Numbered from the stretch's first letter, positions 21,053-30,239 are shown. The stretch is 64,000 nucleotides of DNA from Chromobacterium paludis (GCF_008275125.1 NZ_CP043473.1:3968001-4032000), one strand, 5' to 3'. Program-made: numbers and translations. The notes: generated from the sequence alone by a model not told the origin.

Positions 21053-21619
21053 CGCACCGTTTATCCGTTTTACAGCAGCGATATCTCTTCCCTTGCCCGT
21101 TCCTTGAAGCAGCAATGGGCGGATCAGGCCGAACCGCCCGGCCATCTGCAAATCCTCAATATGCTGGCGCGCGGCGCCGGTTTTCAAAATTTCCAGCATC
21201 TGCGCGCCGAGCACGATAGGCCGATCGTCGCCGAGCCTCAAGCCGTATCGGCGTCTACTCAACGGCTGCTGCGCCACTTCGACGCCGAAGGCCGGCTGAT
21301 GCGCTGGCCGAAGAAATTCAGCGAGCAGCGCGCCTGCCTGTGGGCCTTATGGTCAGGTTTGCCGCGCGGCGAGGAATGGGATGAGCCGGCGGTCAACCTG
21401 GCCATCCGCGCGTTGGAAGCCTTCGGCGACCATGTCTTGATCCGGCGCGAGCTGGTGGAGGGAGGCTGGCTAGGCCGCACCGACGATTGCCGGCGCTATT
21501 GGCTGCTGGAGCCTGCGGTGCCGGCGGAAATGGCCGAGCTGATCGAGCAAGTGAGCTTGCGCCGCCCCCTCTCCCCAACCCCTCTCCCGCGAGGGGAGAG
21601 GGGCTGGCCGAACCGCTGA
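21047..21619 (+). CDS. DUF2087 domain protein
   Basis: A 190-residue cytoplasmic protein. The DUF2087 region, about residues 70-150, is clear: LLRHFDAEGRLMRWPKK, then VNLAIRALEAFGDHVLIRRELVEGGWLGRT-type pattern and YWLLEP. The N-terminal 60 residues are helical and shared with relatives. The last 18 residues or so (from LSPTPLPRGERG) are encoded by a palindromic intergenic repeat and are not part of the family, so the frame probably once ended earlier. DUF2087 proteins often pair with DNA-binding domains; the role here is unknown. Confidence 0.75.
   Translation: MSRTVYPFYSSDISSLARSLKQQWADQAEPPGHLQILNMLARGAGFQNFQHLRAEHDRPIVAEPQAVSASTQRLLRHFDAEGRLMRWPKKFSEQRACLWALWSGLPRGEEWDEPAVNLAIRALEAFGDHVLIRRELVEGGWLGRTDDCRRYWLLEPAVPAEMAELIEQVSLRRPLSPTPLPRGERGWPNR
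21563..21606. repeat. Palindromic intergenic repeat, copy A
   Basis: A C/T-rich arm followed by a G/A-rich arm around CGCGAG, the kind of element whose translation reads SPTPLPRGERG in many genomes. It runs into the 3' end of the DUF2087 gene. A second, inverted copy lies at 21793-21836. Confidence 0.75.
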
Positions 21620-21792
21620 CGTCTTATCGCCAAGGCATTGTCTGGGAACGCAGTAGACGCGGTGATTAAAAATAAGGCGATGTCGGCGAGTGGGATAGCC
21701 CATGACGGGTGTTGAGATCGCGGGCATGGCCAGGCGGGACACGTTGCGCAATGCGTCACGGGCGATTCGGGGCTTGAAACATAGGCGGCGCA

Positions 21793-21836
21793 TCTCCCCT
21801 CTCCCCTCGTGGGAGAGGGGCCGGGGGAGAGGGGGG
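21793..21836. repeat. Palindromic intergenic repeat, copy B (inverted)
   Basis: The reverse complement of this element matches copy A (21563-21606) closely. It touches the stop codon of the tlpA-like gene at 21838. The 185 bases between the copies hold no recognisable gene. Confidence 0.75.
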
Positions 21837-21837
21837 A

Positions 21838-22317
21838 TTACAAATACGGCTTCACCGCCGCTTCCAGCTTTTTCTCGTCCAGCTTGCCGGTCAGCGTGGC
21901 CGCCACTTTGCCGCTGCGGTCCAGCACCAGGGTATAGGGCAGGCCGCCGGTTTTGTTGCCCAGGCTGCGCATCAGGTCCAGCGTGTCGTCGTTGCCCAAG
22001 AGGATGGGATAGCCGATTTTCAGTTGCTTGACGAAGGGTTCCACCTGCTCCTTGTTGTCCAGCGCCACGCCGACCACTTCCACGCCCTTGGGCGCCAGCT
22101 TCTTGCGCAGGCCGTTCAGCATGGGCATTTCCTCGCGGCAGGGGCCGCACCAGGTGGCCCAGAAGTTCAGCACCGTCACCTTGCCCTTGTAGGCGGACAT
22201 TGCCACCGGCTTGGCGTCGAGTCCGGCGAAGCGGCTTTGCTCCAGCGTCGGCGCGGCTTGGACGGCCAGCGGCAGGGCGGCCAGCAGCAGGGAGGCGAAC
22301 AGGCGTTTGGATTTCAT
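21838..22317 (-). CDS. TlpA-type thiol-disulfide oxidoreductase
   Basis: A 159-residue thioredoxin-fold protein exported by a signal peptide of about 20 residues (ends AVQAAP). The redox motif WCGPC sits in LNFWATWCGPCREEMP, and the cis-Pro is in GGLPYTLVLD. Proteins of this class reduce disulfides in the periplasm, for example during cytochrome c assembly. The ATG at 22317 is used; the frame is open further upstream without a signal sequence. It is divergent from the PfkB kinase gene. A second TlpA-like protein is at 41185-41670. Confidence 0.88.
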   Translation of the reverse strand: MKSKRLFASLLLAALPLAVQAAPTLEQSRFAGLDAKPVAMSAYKGKVTVLNFWATWCGPCREEMPMLNGLRKKLAPKGVEVVGVALDNKEQVEPFVKQLKIGYPILLGNDDTLDLMRSLGNKTGGLPYTLVLDRSGKVAATLTGKLDEKKLEAAVKPYL

Positions 22318-22383
22318 CGGCTTTTCCTGTGATGTCATTGGAATTGTCTTGGATTTCCGCAACTTGCGTGCTTGCGGGGGTGA

Positions 22384-22415
22384 TCGAATAATTAACTTTA
22401 TGTTAAAATGTTCGA
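22384..22415. promoter_or_regulatory. Promoter region with dyad, upstream of PfkB kinase
   Basis: TG-T-TAAAAT at 22401-22409 fits an extended -10 box for the plus-strand kinase. It overlaps a dyad: TTAAC (22392-22396) with GTTAA (22402-22406), flanked by TCGAA (22384-22388) and TTCGA (22411-22415). The AT-rich block sits between divergent genes. Confidence 0.35.
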
Positions 22416-22437
22416 TTGATTACTTTGCGGAGTGGGC

Positions 22438-23382
22438 ATGTCTATCCTCGTCTGCGGGGCGCTCGCATACGATACCCTGTTCTCGTTTCAAGGCCGCTTC
22501 GACAGCCAGATCCTGCCGGATCAGCTGCATAAGATTTCGACCACCTTCCTCGCGCCGACAATGCGCCGCGAGTTTGGCGGCATGGCCGGCAATATCGCCT
22601 ACAGCCTGTGCCTGCTGGGCGAGACGCCCATCGTGATGGGCGTGGTGGGCGAGGACTTCGAACCCTATCGCCAGCACCTGAAACGGGTGGGCGTGGATGA
22701 TCGCTTCATCCGCCTGATCCGCAAGCAGTATACCCCGCAATGCTTCGGCATTGCCGACAAGGACGGCAATCAGCTGATGGCCTTCCATCCGGGGGCCATG
22801 GATTTCGCCACCGAAAATCATGTGTCGGACATCCCGGACCCGATCGAGCTGGCCATTCTGTCGCCTGGAGGCTACACCGCCTTCATCCAGCACTCGCGCG
22901 AACTGGCCGAGGCCGGCATACCGTTCATCTTCGATCCGGGCCAGGAGCTGCCGCTGTTGTCGCGCGACGAGATCCACGAGATCGTCGAGCTGGCCAGCTA
23001 TGTGGCGATCAACGACTACGAGAGCGAGCTGATGCAGGAGCGCGCCGGCCTGAGCGTGGACGAGCTGCGCAAGAAGGTGAAGGCGCTGATCGTCACCCGC
23101 GGCTCCAAGGGCGCGGAGATCTATGTCGACGACACCGTGCACCTGATCCCGCGCGTGCAGATGCCGATCAAGCCGGTGGAGCCCATGGGCTGCGGCGACG
23201 CGTTCCGCGCCGGCCTGCTGTGGGGCATCAGCCGCGGCGTGGACTGGAAGGTCACCGGCCGGCTGGCCAATGTCATCGGCGCGATCAAGGTCACGTCGCC
23301 AGGCTGCCAGAACCATTACTTCGACTGGGACACGCTGAAGGACATCTACTTTCAGGCCTATGGCGAAGAGTGGCCGCTGTAG
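22438..23382 (+). CDS. PfkB family carbohydrate/nucleoside kinase, adenosine-kinase-like
   Basis: A 314-residue ribokinase-fold kinase. The first PfkB signature region is REFGGMAGNIAYSLCLLG, and the second, with the anion hole and catalytic Asp, is EPMGCGDAFRAGLLWGI. In relatives this type is annotated as adenosine kinase or general carbohydrate kinase; the substrate cannot be fixed here. The ATG at 22438 is preceded by GCGGAG. A strong terminator follows, so the gene is its own unit. Confidence 0.82.
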   Translation: MSILVCGALAYDTLFSFQGRFDSQILPDQLHKISTTFLAPTMRREFGGMAGNIAYSLCLLGETPIVMGVVGEDFEPYRQHLKRVGVDDRFIRLIRKQYTPQCFGIADKDGNQLMAFHPGAMDFATENHVSDIPDPIELAILSPGGYTAFIQHSRELAEAGIPFIFDPGQELPLLSRDEIHEIVELASYVAINDYESELMQERAGLSVDELRKKVKALIVTRGSKGAEIYVDDTVHLIPRVQMPIKPVEPMGCGDAFRAGLLWGISRGVDWKVTGRLANVIGAIKVTSPGCQNHYFDWDTLKDIYFQAYGEEWPL

Positions 23383-23402
23383 GCCGCGCGGTTCGCATGA
23401 GG

Positions 23403-23433
23403 AAGGCACCGCCCGCGCGGTGCCTTTTGTTTT
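23403..23433 (+). terminator. Terminator after PfkB kinase
   Basis: A perfect 10-base stem (23403-23412 with 23417-23426, loop CCGC) followed by a T-rich tail. Confidence 0.9.
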
Positions 23434-23508
23434 AACGCGTCCCGTCCCTTGAATAAGCGCGCCGCAACCCCCACCATAAGTAGATTCCAACAAGCCCAAG
23501 GGAAGATC

Positions 23509-24795
23509 ATGTCCCCCGTTCCGCACCTGGCCACCGCCCTCACCGGCCCGCTGTACGAGCTGGAGAGCCGCATCCTGGCCGCTCAGCCGCAGATCGAGCA
23601 CTGGTTCCGCAGCCAATGGCATGCCCACGCCGCGCCGTTCTACGGCTCGGTGGACCTGCGCAACAGCGGTTTCAAGCTGGCGCCGGTCGACATGAATCTG
23701 TTTCCGGGCGGACACAACAATCTGAATCCGGAATTCCTGCCGCTGGCGGTGCAGGCGGCGCAGAGCGCGGTGGACAAGGTCTGTCCCGAGGCGCGCAGCA
23801 TCCTGCTGATTCCGGAAAACCATACCCGCAACACCTTCTATCTGCAGAATGTCGCCACCCTGGTGCACATTTTCGAGCAGGCCGGCCTCAAGGTGCGCCT
23901 GGGTTCGCTGAATCCGGAAATCACCGAGCCGACCGAGCTGGCCACGGCCAATGGCGACAAGCTGACGCTGGAGCCTATCGAGCGCCGCGGCAACCGCCTG
24001 GCGCTGGCCGACGGCTTCAATCCCTGCGTGGTGTTGTTGAATAATGACCTGTCCGGCGGCATTCCGGATCTGTTGAAGAATCTGGAGCAGACCCTGCTGC
24101 CGCCGCTGCACGCCGGCTGGGCGGTGCGTCGCAAGACCCACCATTTCGAGGCTTACGACAAGGTCAGCAACGAGTTCGCCAAGCTGATCTCCATCGACCC
24201 GTGGACCATCAATCCCTATTTCTCCAGCTGCGGCGGCCTGGACTTCCACGCCCGCACCGGCGAGGAGCAGCTGGCGGAGACCGTGTCGCAGATGCTGGAC
24301 AAGATCCGCGTCAAATACCGCGAATACGGCATCGACAATGACCCCTTCGTCATCGTCAAGGCTGACGCCGGCACCTACGGCATGGGCGTGATGAGCGTGA
24401 AGAGTCCGGACGAAGTGATAGGCCTCAACCGCAAGGCGCGCAACAAGATGTCGGTGGTCAAGGAAGGCCTGGAAGTGTCCGAAGTGATCGTCCAGGAAGG
24501 CGTGTACACTTTCGAGACCGTCAACGAGGCGGTGGCCGAGCCCGTGGTCTACATGATGGACCGCTACGTCACCGGCGGCTTCTACCGCGTGCACACCGGC
24601 CGCGGCATCGACGAAAACCTCAACGCGCCGGGCATGCACTTTGTGCCGCTGTCGTTTGAAACCGCCTGCCTGCCGGACCGCAAGGGCCTGCCCGATTGCG
24701 CGCCCAACCGCTTCTACGCTTACGGCGTGATCTCGCGGCTGGCGCTGCTGGCCGCCTCGCTGGAGCTGGAAGCCACCGATCCGGACGCCGAATAA
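23509..24795 (+). CDS. gshA: Glutamate-cysteine ligase, proteobacterial type
   Basis: First step of glutathione synthesis, joining glutamate and cysteine with ATP. The 428-residue sequence matches the PF08886 GshA family found in many beta- and gammaproteobacteria, not the E. coli type. Typical stretches are VDMNLFPGGHNNLNPEF, LIPENHTRNTFY, FVIVKADAGTYGMGVM and GGFYRVHTGRG. The ATG at 23509 has a GGGAAGA ribosome site. gshB follows after 18 bases, so both steps are made from one transcript. Confidence 0.95.
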   Translation: MSPVPHLATALTGPLYELESRILAAQPQIEHWFRSQWHAHAAPFYGSVDLRNSGFKLAPVDMNLFPGGHNNLNPEFLPLAVQAAQSAVDKVCPEARSILLIPENHTRNTFYLQNVATLVHIFEQAGLKVRLGSLNPEITEPTELATANGDKLTLEPIERRGNRLALADGFNPCVVLLNNDLSGGIPDLLKNLEQTLLPPLHAGWAVRRKTHHFEAYDKVSNEFAKLISIDPWTINPYFSSCGGLDFHARTGEEQLAETVSQMLDKIRVKYREYGIDNDPFVIVKADAGTYGMGVMSVKSPDEVIGLNRKARNKMSVVKEGLEVSEVIVQEGVYTFETVNEAVAEPVVYMMDRYVTGGFYRVHTGRGIDENLNAPGMHFVPLSFETACLPDRKGLPDCAPNRFYAYGVISRLALLAASLELEATDPDAE

Positions 24796-24813
24796 CCCCG
24801 CTGGAGCACCGAC

Positions 24814-25758
24814 ATGCGCATCCTGTTCATCGCCGATCCGCTGGAACACTTCAAAATCTACAAGGACACCACCTTCGCCATGATGGAGGAGGCGCATCGC
24901 CGCGGCCACGCCGTCAGCTTCGCCGAGGCGCATCAGCTGTCGGTGGAGGGCGGCCGCATCCTGGTGGACGCGGTGGACCTGACCGTGATCGACGAGCGCC
25001 CGCAGTGGTACAAGCTGGGACAGAAGCTGCGCCAGCCCTTGCAGTCCTTCAGCGCGGTCGTCATGCGCAAGGACCCGCCGTTCGACATGGAATACCTGTA
25101 CGCGTCGCAGCTGTTCAGCCTGGCCGAACAACAGGGCGTCAAGGTGTTCACCAGCGGCCAGGCGCTGCGGGACTTCAACGAGAAGCTGGCTATTCTGCAG
25201 TTCCCGGACCTGACCGCGCCGACCTTGATCACGGGCGAGGCGCACCGCCTGCGCGCCTTCGTCAACCAGCACCAGGACGCCATCTTCAAGCCGCTGGACA
25301 GCATGGGCGGCGACAGCATCTTCCGGGTGCGGCCGGATGACGCCAACCTGTCTGTGATCATCGAAACCATCACCCAGCGCGGACAGCGCACCATCATGGC
25401 GCAACGCTACATCCCGGAAATCCGCGACGGCGACAAGCGCATCCTGGTGATAGACGGCGTGCCGGTCGACTATTGCCTGGCGCGCATCCCGGCGGCGGGG
25501 GAAACCCGCGGCAACCTGGCGGCCGGCGGCCGCGGCGAGGCGCGGCCGTTGACGGCGCGCGACCGCGAAATCGCCGAGACAGTCGGGCCGGAGCTGAAGA
25601 AGCGCGGCATCCTGCTGGCGGGCCTGGACGTGATAGGCAACTATCTCACCGAAGTCAACGTCACCAGCCCCACCTGCTTCCGCGAGATCATGGACCAGAG
25701 CGGCATCAACGTCGCCGGCTTGTACCTCGACGCGCTGGAGCGGCGCTGCCAGCACTGA
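24814..25758 (+). CDS. gshB: Glutathione synthetase
   Basis: Second step of glutathione synthesis: adds glycine to gamma-glutamylcysteine using ATP. The 314-residue ATP-grasp protein starts [22 protein letters not shown] and shows [45 protein letters not shown] and [10 protein letters not shown]. It directly follows gshA. Confidence 0.98.
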   Translation: MRILFIADPLEHFKIYKDTTFAMMEEAHRRGHAVSFAEAHQLSVEGGRILVDAVDLTVIDERPQWYKLGQKLRQPLQSFSAVVMRKDPPFDMEYLYASQLFSLAEQQGVKVFTSGQALRDFNEKLAILQFPDLTAPTLITGEAHRLRAFVNQHQDAIFKPLDSMGGDSIFRVRPDDANLSVIIETITQRGQRTIMAQRYIPEIRDGDKRILVIDGVPVDYCLARIPAAGETRGNLAAGGRGEARPLTARDREIAETVGPELKKRGILLAGLDVIGNYLTEVNVTSPTCFREIMDQSGINVAGLYLDALERRCQH

Positions 25759-25837
25759 GCGCTTGGCCGAGACGGCGCGAGCCGCTACCATGCCGGTCTG
25801 TTGCCGTCGGCGCGGCCGGCAAGATCGTGGAGCGAAG

Positions 25838-26218
25838 ATGGGAAAATTGCAGGAAAGCCCGTTCAAGGGCAAGACGGGAATCACCCGGCTGATCAACGCC
25901 TTCGGCTATTCGCTGGACGGCTTGAAGGCGGCGCTGCGCCATGAGGACGCCTTCCGCCAGCTGAGCATCCTGGCGCTCATCCTGATTCCCATGGCCTTCG
26001 TCGTCCACGCCACGCCGCTGGCGCGCGCCTTGCTGGTGGCCAGCAGCCTGGCCACGCTGATCATCGAATTGCTCAATTCCGCGATCGAGGCGGCCGTGGA
26101 CCACACTTCGCTGGAGCGCCATCCGCTGGCCAAGCGCGCCAAGGACATGGGCAGCGCGGCCCAGCTCTTGGGCCTGATCAATCTGGCCACGGTGTGGGGC
26201 ATCGTTTTGTTCGGCTGA
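25838..26218 (+). CDS. dgkA: Diacylglycerol kinase
   Basis: DgkA phosphorylates diacylglycerol in the inner membrane to recycle membrane-derived oligosaccharide by-products. The 126-residue length, three membrane segments, the N-terminal GYSLDGLKAALRHEDAFRQ and the catalytic ELLNSAIEAAVD are all present. The ATG at 25838 has a GGAGCGAAG site just upstream. It lies 79 bases after gshB and ends at its own terminator. Confidence 0.96.
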   Translation: MGKLQESPFKGKTGITRLINAFGYSLDGLKAALRHEDAFRQLSILALILIPMAFVVHATPLARALLVASSLATLIIELLNSAIEAAVDHTSLERHPLAKRAKDMGSAAQLLGLINLATVWGIVLFG

Positions 26219-26253
26219 GGGAACCCGCTCGCGGCCATCCGGCTCTGACTATC

Positions 26254-26282
26254 AGGCTCCGCCATGCCGCGGGGCCTTTTTT
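26254..26282 (+). terminator. Terminator after dgkA
   Basis: A 9-base stem with one G-U pair (26254-26262 with 26269-26277) followed by six T. It overlaps a possible ATG at 26284, which argues for the later start of the next gene. Confidence 0.7.
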
Positions 26283-26304
26283 CATGTCGGAACGGGAGAG
26301 CGCT

Positions 26305-26673
26305 ATGTGGATGTCGCCGCAGCAGGCGGGCGTGGAGGAATGGGTGCAGAATCTGGCGCTGTGGCTGAAGCTGGGCGTGGAGGCCTGCGGCGCGCTGATC
26401 ATAGGCGCCGGCGTGTTGCTGGCGGCCGGCCGCTGCCTGCGGCAGCGCCTGGCCGGCCAGAGGAGCGACTACAACCAGTTGCGGCTGACTTTCGCGCGCT
26501 TCCTGGCCTTGGCGCTGGAGCTGCAATTGGCGGCGGATATCCTGTCCACCGCGGTGGCGCCCAGCTGGGACCAGATCGGCAAGCTCGGCGCCATCGCCGT
26601 GCTGCGCACGGCGCTGAACTACTTCCTGGCGCGCGAGATCCGCGAGGCGGAGGGCAGCCGCGCGGCGGCTTGA
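26305..26673 (+). CDS. DUF1622 small membrane protein
   Basis: A 122-residue protein with about three membrane segments (LGVEACGALIIGAGVLLAA; FARFLALALELQLAADIL; and the C-terminal IAVLRTALNYFLAREI). The ELQLAADIL and LRTALNYFLAREI stretches mark the DUF1622 family, whose function is unknown. The ATG at 26305 is chosen because GGGAG lies 6 bases upstream; the ATG at 26284 falls in the preceding terminator. It converges on the gene at 26675 with a one-base gap. Confidence 0.75.
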   Translation: MWMSPQQAGVEEWVQNLALWLKLGVEACGALIIGAGVLLAAGRCLRQRLAGQRSDYNQLRLTFARFLALALELQLAADILSTAVAPSWDQIGKLGAIAVLRTALNYFLAREIREAEGSRAAA

Positions 26674-26674
26674 T

Positions 26675-27052
26675 TCACGGCTGGCGACGATACAGATAGC
26701 CGGGGTAGACGCGGATGCAGCCGGGCTCTTCCGGCACCTGGCCCTGTTCGCCCAACAGCTGCCAGCGCGAATCGCGCGCGATCAGCGTGCGGTAGACCGG
26801 GCTGCCGGCGCGGTAGAACATCAGGTCCTGGCCGCGGAAGGCGTCCAAGGGCAGCAAGGGCCGCTGCGAGGCCGGAATCAGCATCGCGGTGGTGTGCGCC
26901 GCCATCTCGGCGATCTGCTCGCGGTCGGCCGCGGACAGGCCGAGGAAGGCGATCAGGAAGGCGACGGGCAGAATCAGGTATTGATGTCCGGCCAGGCCGA
27001 GCAGGGTGAGGATGGTGGCTCCGGTGAACAGGAAGCGACTGCTGACTTTCAT
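26675..27052 (-). CDS. Hypothetical membrane-anchored protein
   Basis: A 125-residue protein with two hydrophobic segments in the first 45 residues (FLFTGATILTLLGLAG and YLILPVAFLIAFLGLSAA), then a soluble part of about 80 residues with PGCIRVYPGYLYRRQP at the end. I do not recognise a family. It lies between the convergent DUF1622 gene and the topA terminator. Confidence 0.5.
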   Translation of the reverse strand: MKVSSRFLFTGATILTLLGLAGHQYLILPVAFLIAFLGLSAADREQIAEMAAHTTAMLIPASQRPLLPLDAFRGQDLMFYRAGSPVYRTLIARDSRWQLLGEQGQVPEEPGCIRVYPGYLYRRQP

Positions 27053-27277
27053 GATGCGGCGGTCTCAAAAATAAAACGCCGCCAGCCGGAACAAGGTCAT
27101 CGTGTCCGGCGTGCCTGGGCGGCGCGCGCCGCCGAAGGGTCGGCGGCAGGTACAAGCGGATGATAGCGCATGGCCGGCGCCGGATCGCAATAGAATCAAG
27201 CGCTTGCGGATGCTGTTGGCTTGGGCGCTGCGCAGGCGCGGCTTGGCCGCGCGGACCAAAAACGCAACGGCGGGCGC

Positions 27278-27303
27278 AAAAAAACCGCCCCGGAGGGCGG
27301 TTT
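27278..27303 (-). terminator. Terminator after topA
   Basis: A GC stem (core 27282-27290 with 27295-27303, loop CGGA) followed by a run of T on the minus strand. It lies 12 bases past the topA stop. Confidence 0.9.
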
Positions 27304-27314
27304 CTTCATGGCGC

Positions 27315-29624
27315 TCACGCTTCTTCGGCGGGAGCGGCTTCCTTGCCTTCCGGCGGAGCGATCTGCTCGGCGTAGCCGCATTCCTTCTGCGGGCAGACTT
27401 TCTCGGTGCCGCGGCGCTTGGTGGTCTTGATCGTCAGGATAGGCCAGTTGCACTTCGGGCACGCTTCGGCGATCGGCGGGTTCCAGGTCGCGTACTTGCA
27501 CTTGGGATAGGTGTTGCAGCTGTAGAACAGCTTGCCGTAGCGGCTCTTGCGCTCGATCAGCTGGCCGGTCTTGCATTCCGGGCAGGTGACGCCGGTCTCG
27601 CGCGGCTTTTCCAAGGGCTCGATGTGCTTGCACTTGGGGTAGTTGGCGCAGCCGATGAACTTGCCGTAGCGGCCCTTCTTGATGTGCAGCTCGCCGCCGC
27701 AATCGGGGCAGGAGCGGCCTTCGATCACCGTCGGCGCTTCGGCCTCTTCCGCCGCCTGTTCGGCCGTTTCGCCCATATTGCGTGTGTAATCGCATTCCGG
27801 GTAGCCGGTGCAGGCGATGAAACGGCCGCGCTTGCCGAACTTGATCGACAGCGGCTTGCCGCACTTCGGGCAGGCTTCGTCCAGGCTTTCGGTGGTGACT
27901 TCGGCGCGGGAAATGCTTTCTTTTTCGTCGATCTGCTTCTTGAAGCCCTTCCAGAAGCTGTCCATCACCGGCACCCACTGGCGGCCGCCGTTGGCGATCT
28001 CGTCCAGCTGGTTTTCCAGCTTGGCGGTGAAGTTGTAGTCGACGTACTGGGCGAAGTGCTCGGTCAGGAATTTGTTGACGATGTCGCCGGTGTCCGTGGG
28101 CAGGAAGCGCTTCTTGTCCAGGATCACGTATTCGCGGTCCTTCAGCGTCGAGATGATGCTGGCGTAGGTGGACGGCCGGCCGATGCCGAACTCTTCCAGC
28201 GCCTTCACCAGGGACGCTTCGGAGAAGCGCGGGGGCGGCTGGGTGAAGTGCTGGTCGCCGTAGAGCTTGTCCACCGGCAGGTCTTCGCCCTCGGTCAGCA
28301 GCGGCAGCTTGGCGTTGTCTTCGTCCTCGGCGTCATCCACGTCCTCCTCGTACACGGCGAGGAAGCCGGCGAAGGTTTGCACCTGGCCGCTGGCGCGGAA
28401 CACGCCCTCGCCCACCAGGATGTCCACGCTGGTGGTATCGAACTTGGCCGGCGCCATCTGGCAGGCCAGCGTCCGCTTCCAGATCATGTCGTACAGCTTG
28501 AACTGGTCGGTGGTCAGGAAGGGCTTGACCATTTCCGGCGTGCGCAGGATGGAGGTGGGGCGGATGGCTTCGTGCGCTTCCTGGGCGTTCTTGGCCTTGC
28601 TCTTGTAGACCGCGGGGTTCTTGGGCAAGAAGTCGGCATCCCATTTCAGGCCGATGTAGCCGCGGATTTCCTCCACCGCCTCATTGGCCAGCGCCACCGA
28701 GTCGGTACGCATATAGGTGATCAGGCCGACGGTGCCCTGGCCGATGTCCATGCCCTCGTACAGCTGCTGCGCGGTGCGCATGGCGCGGTCGGTGGTCATG
28801 CCCAGCTTGCGCACGGCTTCCTGCTGCAAGGTGGAGGTGGTGAACGGCGCGGCGGGGCTGCGCGATTTCTTTTTCTTCTCGATGCTGCCCACGGTGGCCG
28901 GCAGGCCTTGCAGGCGCGCCAGCACGGCAGCCTGCTCGGCCTCGTTGGGAATGTCGAACTGATCGAGCTTCTTGCCGGCCAGCTGCGTCAGCTTGGCGCT
29001 GAACTTGGTGCGGCTCTTGTGGCTGTCCAGGTGCACCGACCAGTATTCCTGCTGCACGAAGGCCTTGATCTCGTTCTCGCGTTCGCAGATCAGGCGCAGC
29101 GCCGGGCTTTGCACGCGGCCGGCGGACAGGCCGCGGCGGATTTTCTTCCACAGCAGCGGCGACAGGTTGAAACCCACCAGGTAGTCCAGGGCGCGGCGCG
29201 CCTGCTGGGCGTCCACCAGGTCCTGGGCGATGTCGCGCGGGTTCTGGATGGCGTCCAGCACCGCGTTCTTGGTGATTTCGTGGAACACCACGCGCTGGGC
29301 GGTCTTGTCCTTCAGCAGCTTCTTGCTGTTGAGGATTTGCACCAGGTGCCAGGAAATGGCCTCGCCTTCGCGGTCCGGGTCAGTCGCCAGGTAGACGTGG
29401 TCGGCTTCGCGCACCGCGCTGACAATGGCGTCGACGTGTTTGCTGTTGCGCGCGATCAGCTGGTACTTCATGGCGAAGTCTTTTTCCGGATCGACGGCGC
29501 CGTTCTTCGGCACCAGATCGCGCACGTGGCCGTAGGAGGCCAGGACCTCGAAGTCCGGGCCCAGGTATTTTTTCAGCGTTTTCGCCTTGGACGGCGATTC
29601 AACGATCAGGAGGCTGGTGGGCAT
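27315..29624 (-). CDS. topA: DNA topoisomerase I
   Basis: Type IA topoisomerase relaxing negative supercoils. The 769-residue protein has the Toprim domain (LLIVESPSKAKTLKKYLG; YLATDPDREGEAISWH), the active-site Tyr in LITYMRTDSVAL, and a C-terminal row of Cys4 zinc fingers (CPKCGKPLSIKFGKRGRFI, CPDCGGELHIKKGRYG, CPECKTGQLIERKS and a last one near the end). It belongs to the minus-strand block with smg and dprA. Confidence 0.98.
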   Translation of the reverse strand: MPTSLLIVESPSKAKTLKKYLGPDFEVLASYGHVRDLVPKNGAVDPEKDFAMKYQLIARNSKHVDAIVSAVREADHVYLATDPDREGEAISWHLVQILNSKKLLKDKTAQRVVFHEITKNAVLDAIQNPRDIAQDLVDAQQARRALDYLVGFNLSPLLWKKIRRGLSAGRVQSPALRLICERENEIKAFVQQEYWSVHLDSHKSRTKFSAKLTQLAGKKLDQFDIPNEAEQAAVLARLQGLPATVGSIEKKKKSRSPAAPFTTSTLQQEAVRKLGMTTDRAMRTAQQLYEGMDIGQGTVGLITYMRTDSVALANEAVEEIRGYIGLKWDADFLPKNPAVYKSKAKNAQEAHEAIRPTSILRTPEMVKPFLTTDQFKLYDMIWKRTLACQMAPAKFDTTSVDILVGEGVFRASGQVQTFAGFLAVYEEDVDDAEDEDNAKLPLLTEGEDLPVDKLYGDQHFTQPPPRFSEASLVKALEEFGIGRPSTYASIISTLKDREYVILDKKRFLPTDTGDIVNKFLTEHFAQYVDYNFTAKLENQLDEIANGGRQWVPVMDSFWKGFKKQIDEKESISRAEVTTESLDEACPKCGKPLSIKFGKRGRFIACTGYPECDYTRNMGETAEQAAEEAEAPTVIEGRSCPDCGGELHIKKGRYGKFIGCANYPKCKHIEPLEKPRETGVTCPECKTGQLIERKSRYGKLFYSCNTYPKCKYATWNPPIAEACPKCNWPILTIKTTKRRGTEKVCPQKECGYAEQIAPPEGKEAAPAEEA

Positions 29625-29695
29625 ATTATCTTTTCAGCGATATTCAAGGCCGGACGCGCCCGGCCGACACTTCTTGTTATATCCGTCAAACAAAA

Positions 29696-29717
29696 CAAGA
29701 GCGCAAGGGCGCTCTTG
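29696..29717 (-). terminator. Terminator after smg
   Basis: A perfect 9-base stem (29696-29704 with 29709-29717) followed on the minus strand by TTTTGTTTG. It lies 64 bases past the smg stop and in front of topA. Confidence 0.8.
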
Positions 29718-29780
29718 AATACTAAATGGGGTCACGATCAATCGGCGGCATGTTAAGCCCGCCGCACTGGGGCTGACAAG

Positions 29781-30239
29781 CTATTGCATGGTTGGTTCGC
29801 CATGCACAGCCTCCAGCAATGCCTCGCCCAGCAGGATGGGCAGCTCAGCCTGCTGCGCCCACAGCACCATCAGCACCAGCAGCTTGGTGTTGTCCACGTC
29901 CAGGTCCTCGCTGTCCAGCTCCAGCAGCCGGTCTATCACCATTTCGCGCTGGGCCGGCGACAAGGCACCGTTATCCTCCAGGAACTGGATCAGGCCGCGC
30001 ACGTCGGGCGGCAGGTGTTCCTGTTCGCTGTCGGCATAGAAGCGCAGGCCGCTGCCCTCGTCGGCGCCCAGATAGGGTTCGACGCTGGCTTCGCTGACGC
30101 TGTCCAGCCAGTCTAGCGCTTCGCCGATTTCGTCTTCCTCGAAACCGGCTGCGTTCAGCTGGCGCGTCAAAGCGCCGCGGTCGCCAAAGGCGTTCGGGTC
30201 GCTGTATTGCTCGAATAAATAGGTGAGTACGTCAAACAT
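29781..30239 (-). CDS. smg: Smg family protein (DUF494)
   Basis: A 152-residue acidic protein of the Smg/DUF494 family: MFDVLTYLFEQYSD at the start, FEEDEIGEALDWLDS, and the C-terminal VLWAQQAELPILLGEALLE-type pattern. The function is not known, but the gene sits next to dprA and topA in many proteobacteria, as here. Confidence 0.92.
   Translation of the reverse strand: MFDVLTYLFEQYSDPNAFGDRGALTRQLNAAGFEEDEIGEALDWLDSVSEASVEPYLGADEGSGLRFYADSEQEHLPPDVRGLIQFLEDNGALSPAQREMVIDRLLELDSEDLDVDNTKLLVLMVLWAQQAELPILLGEALLEAVHGEPTMQ

Noticed and set aside
22420..25896. A 1158-residue open frame antisense to the kinase, gshA and gshB
   Set aside because: Long antisense frames are common at this G+C; it has no domain and covers three sure genes.
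27102..29756. An 884-residue plus-strand frame over topA
   Set aside because: Shadow of topA, with Ala/Gly/Arg-rich chance composition.
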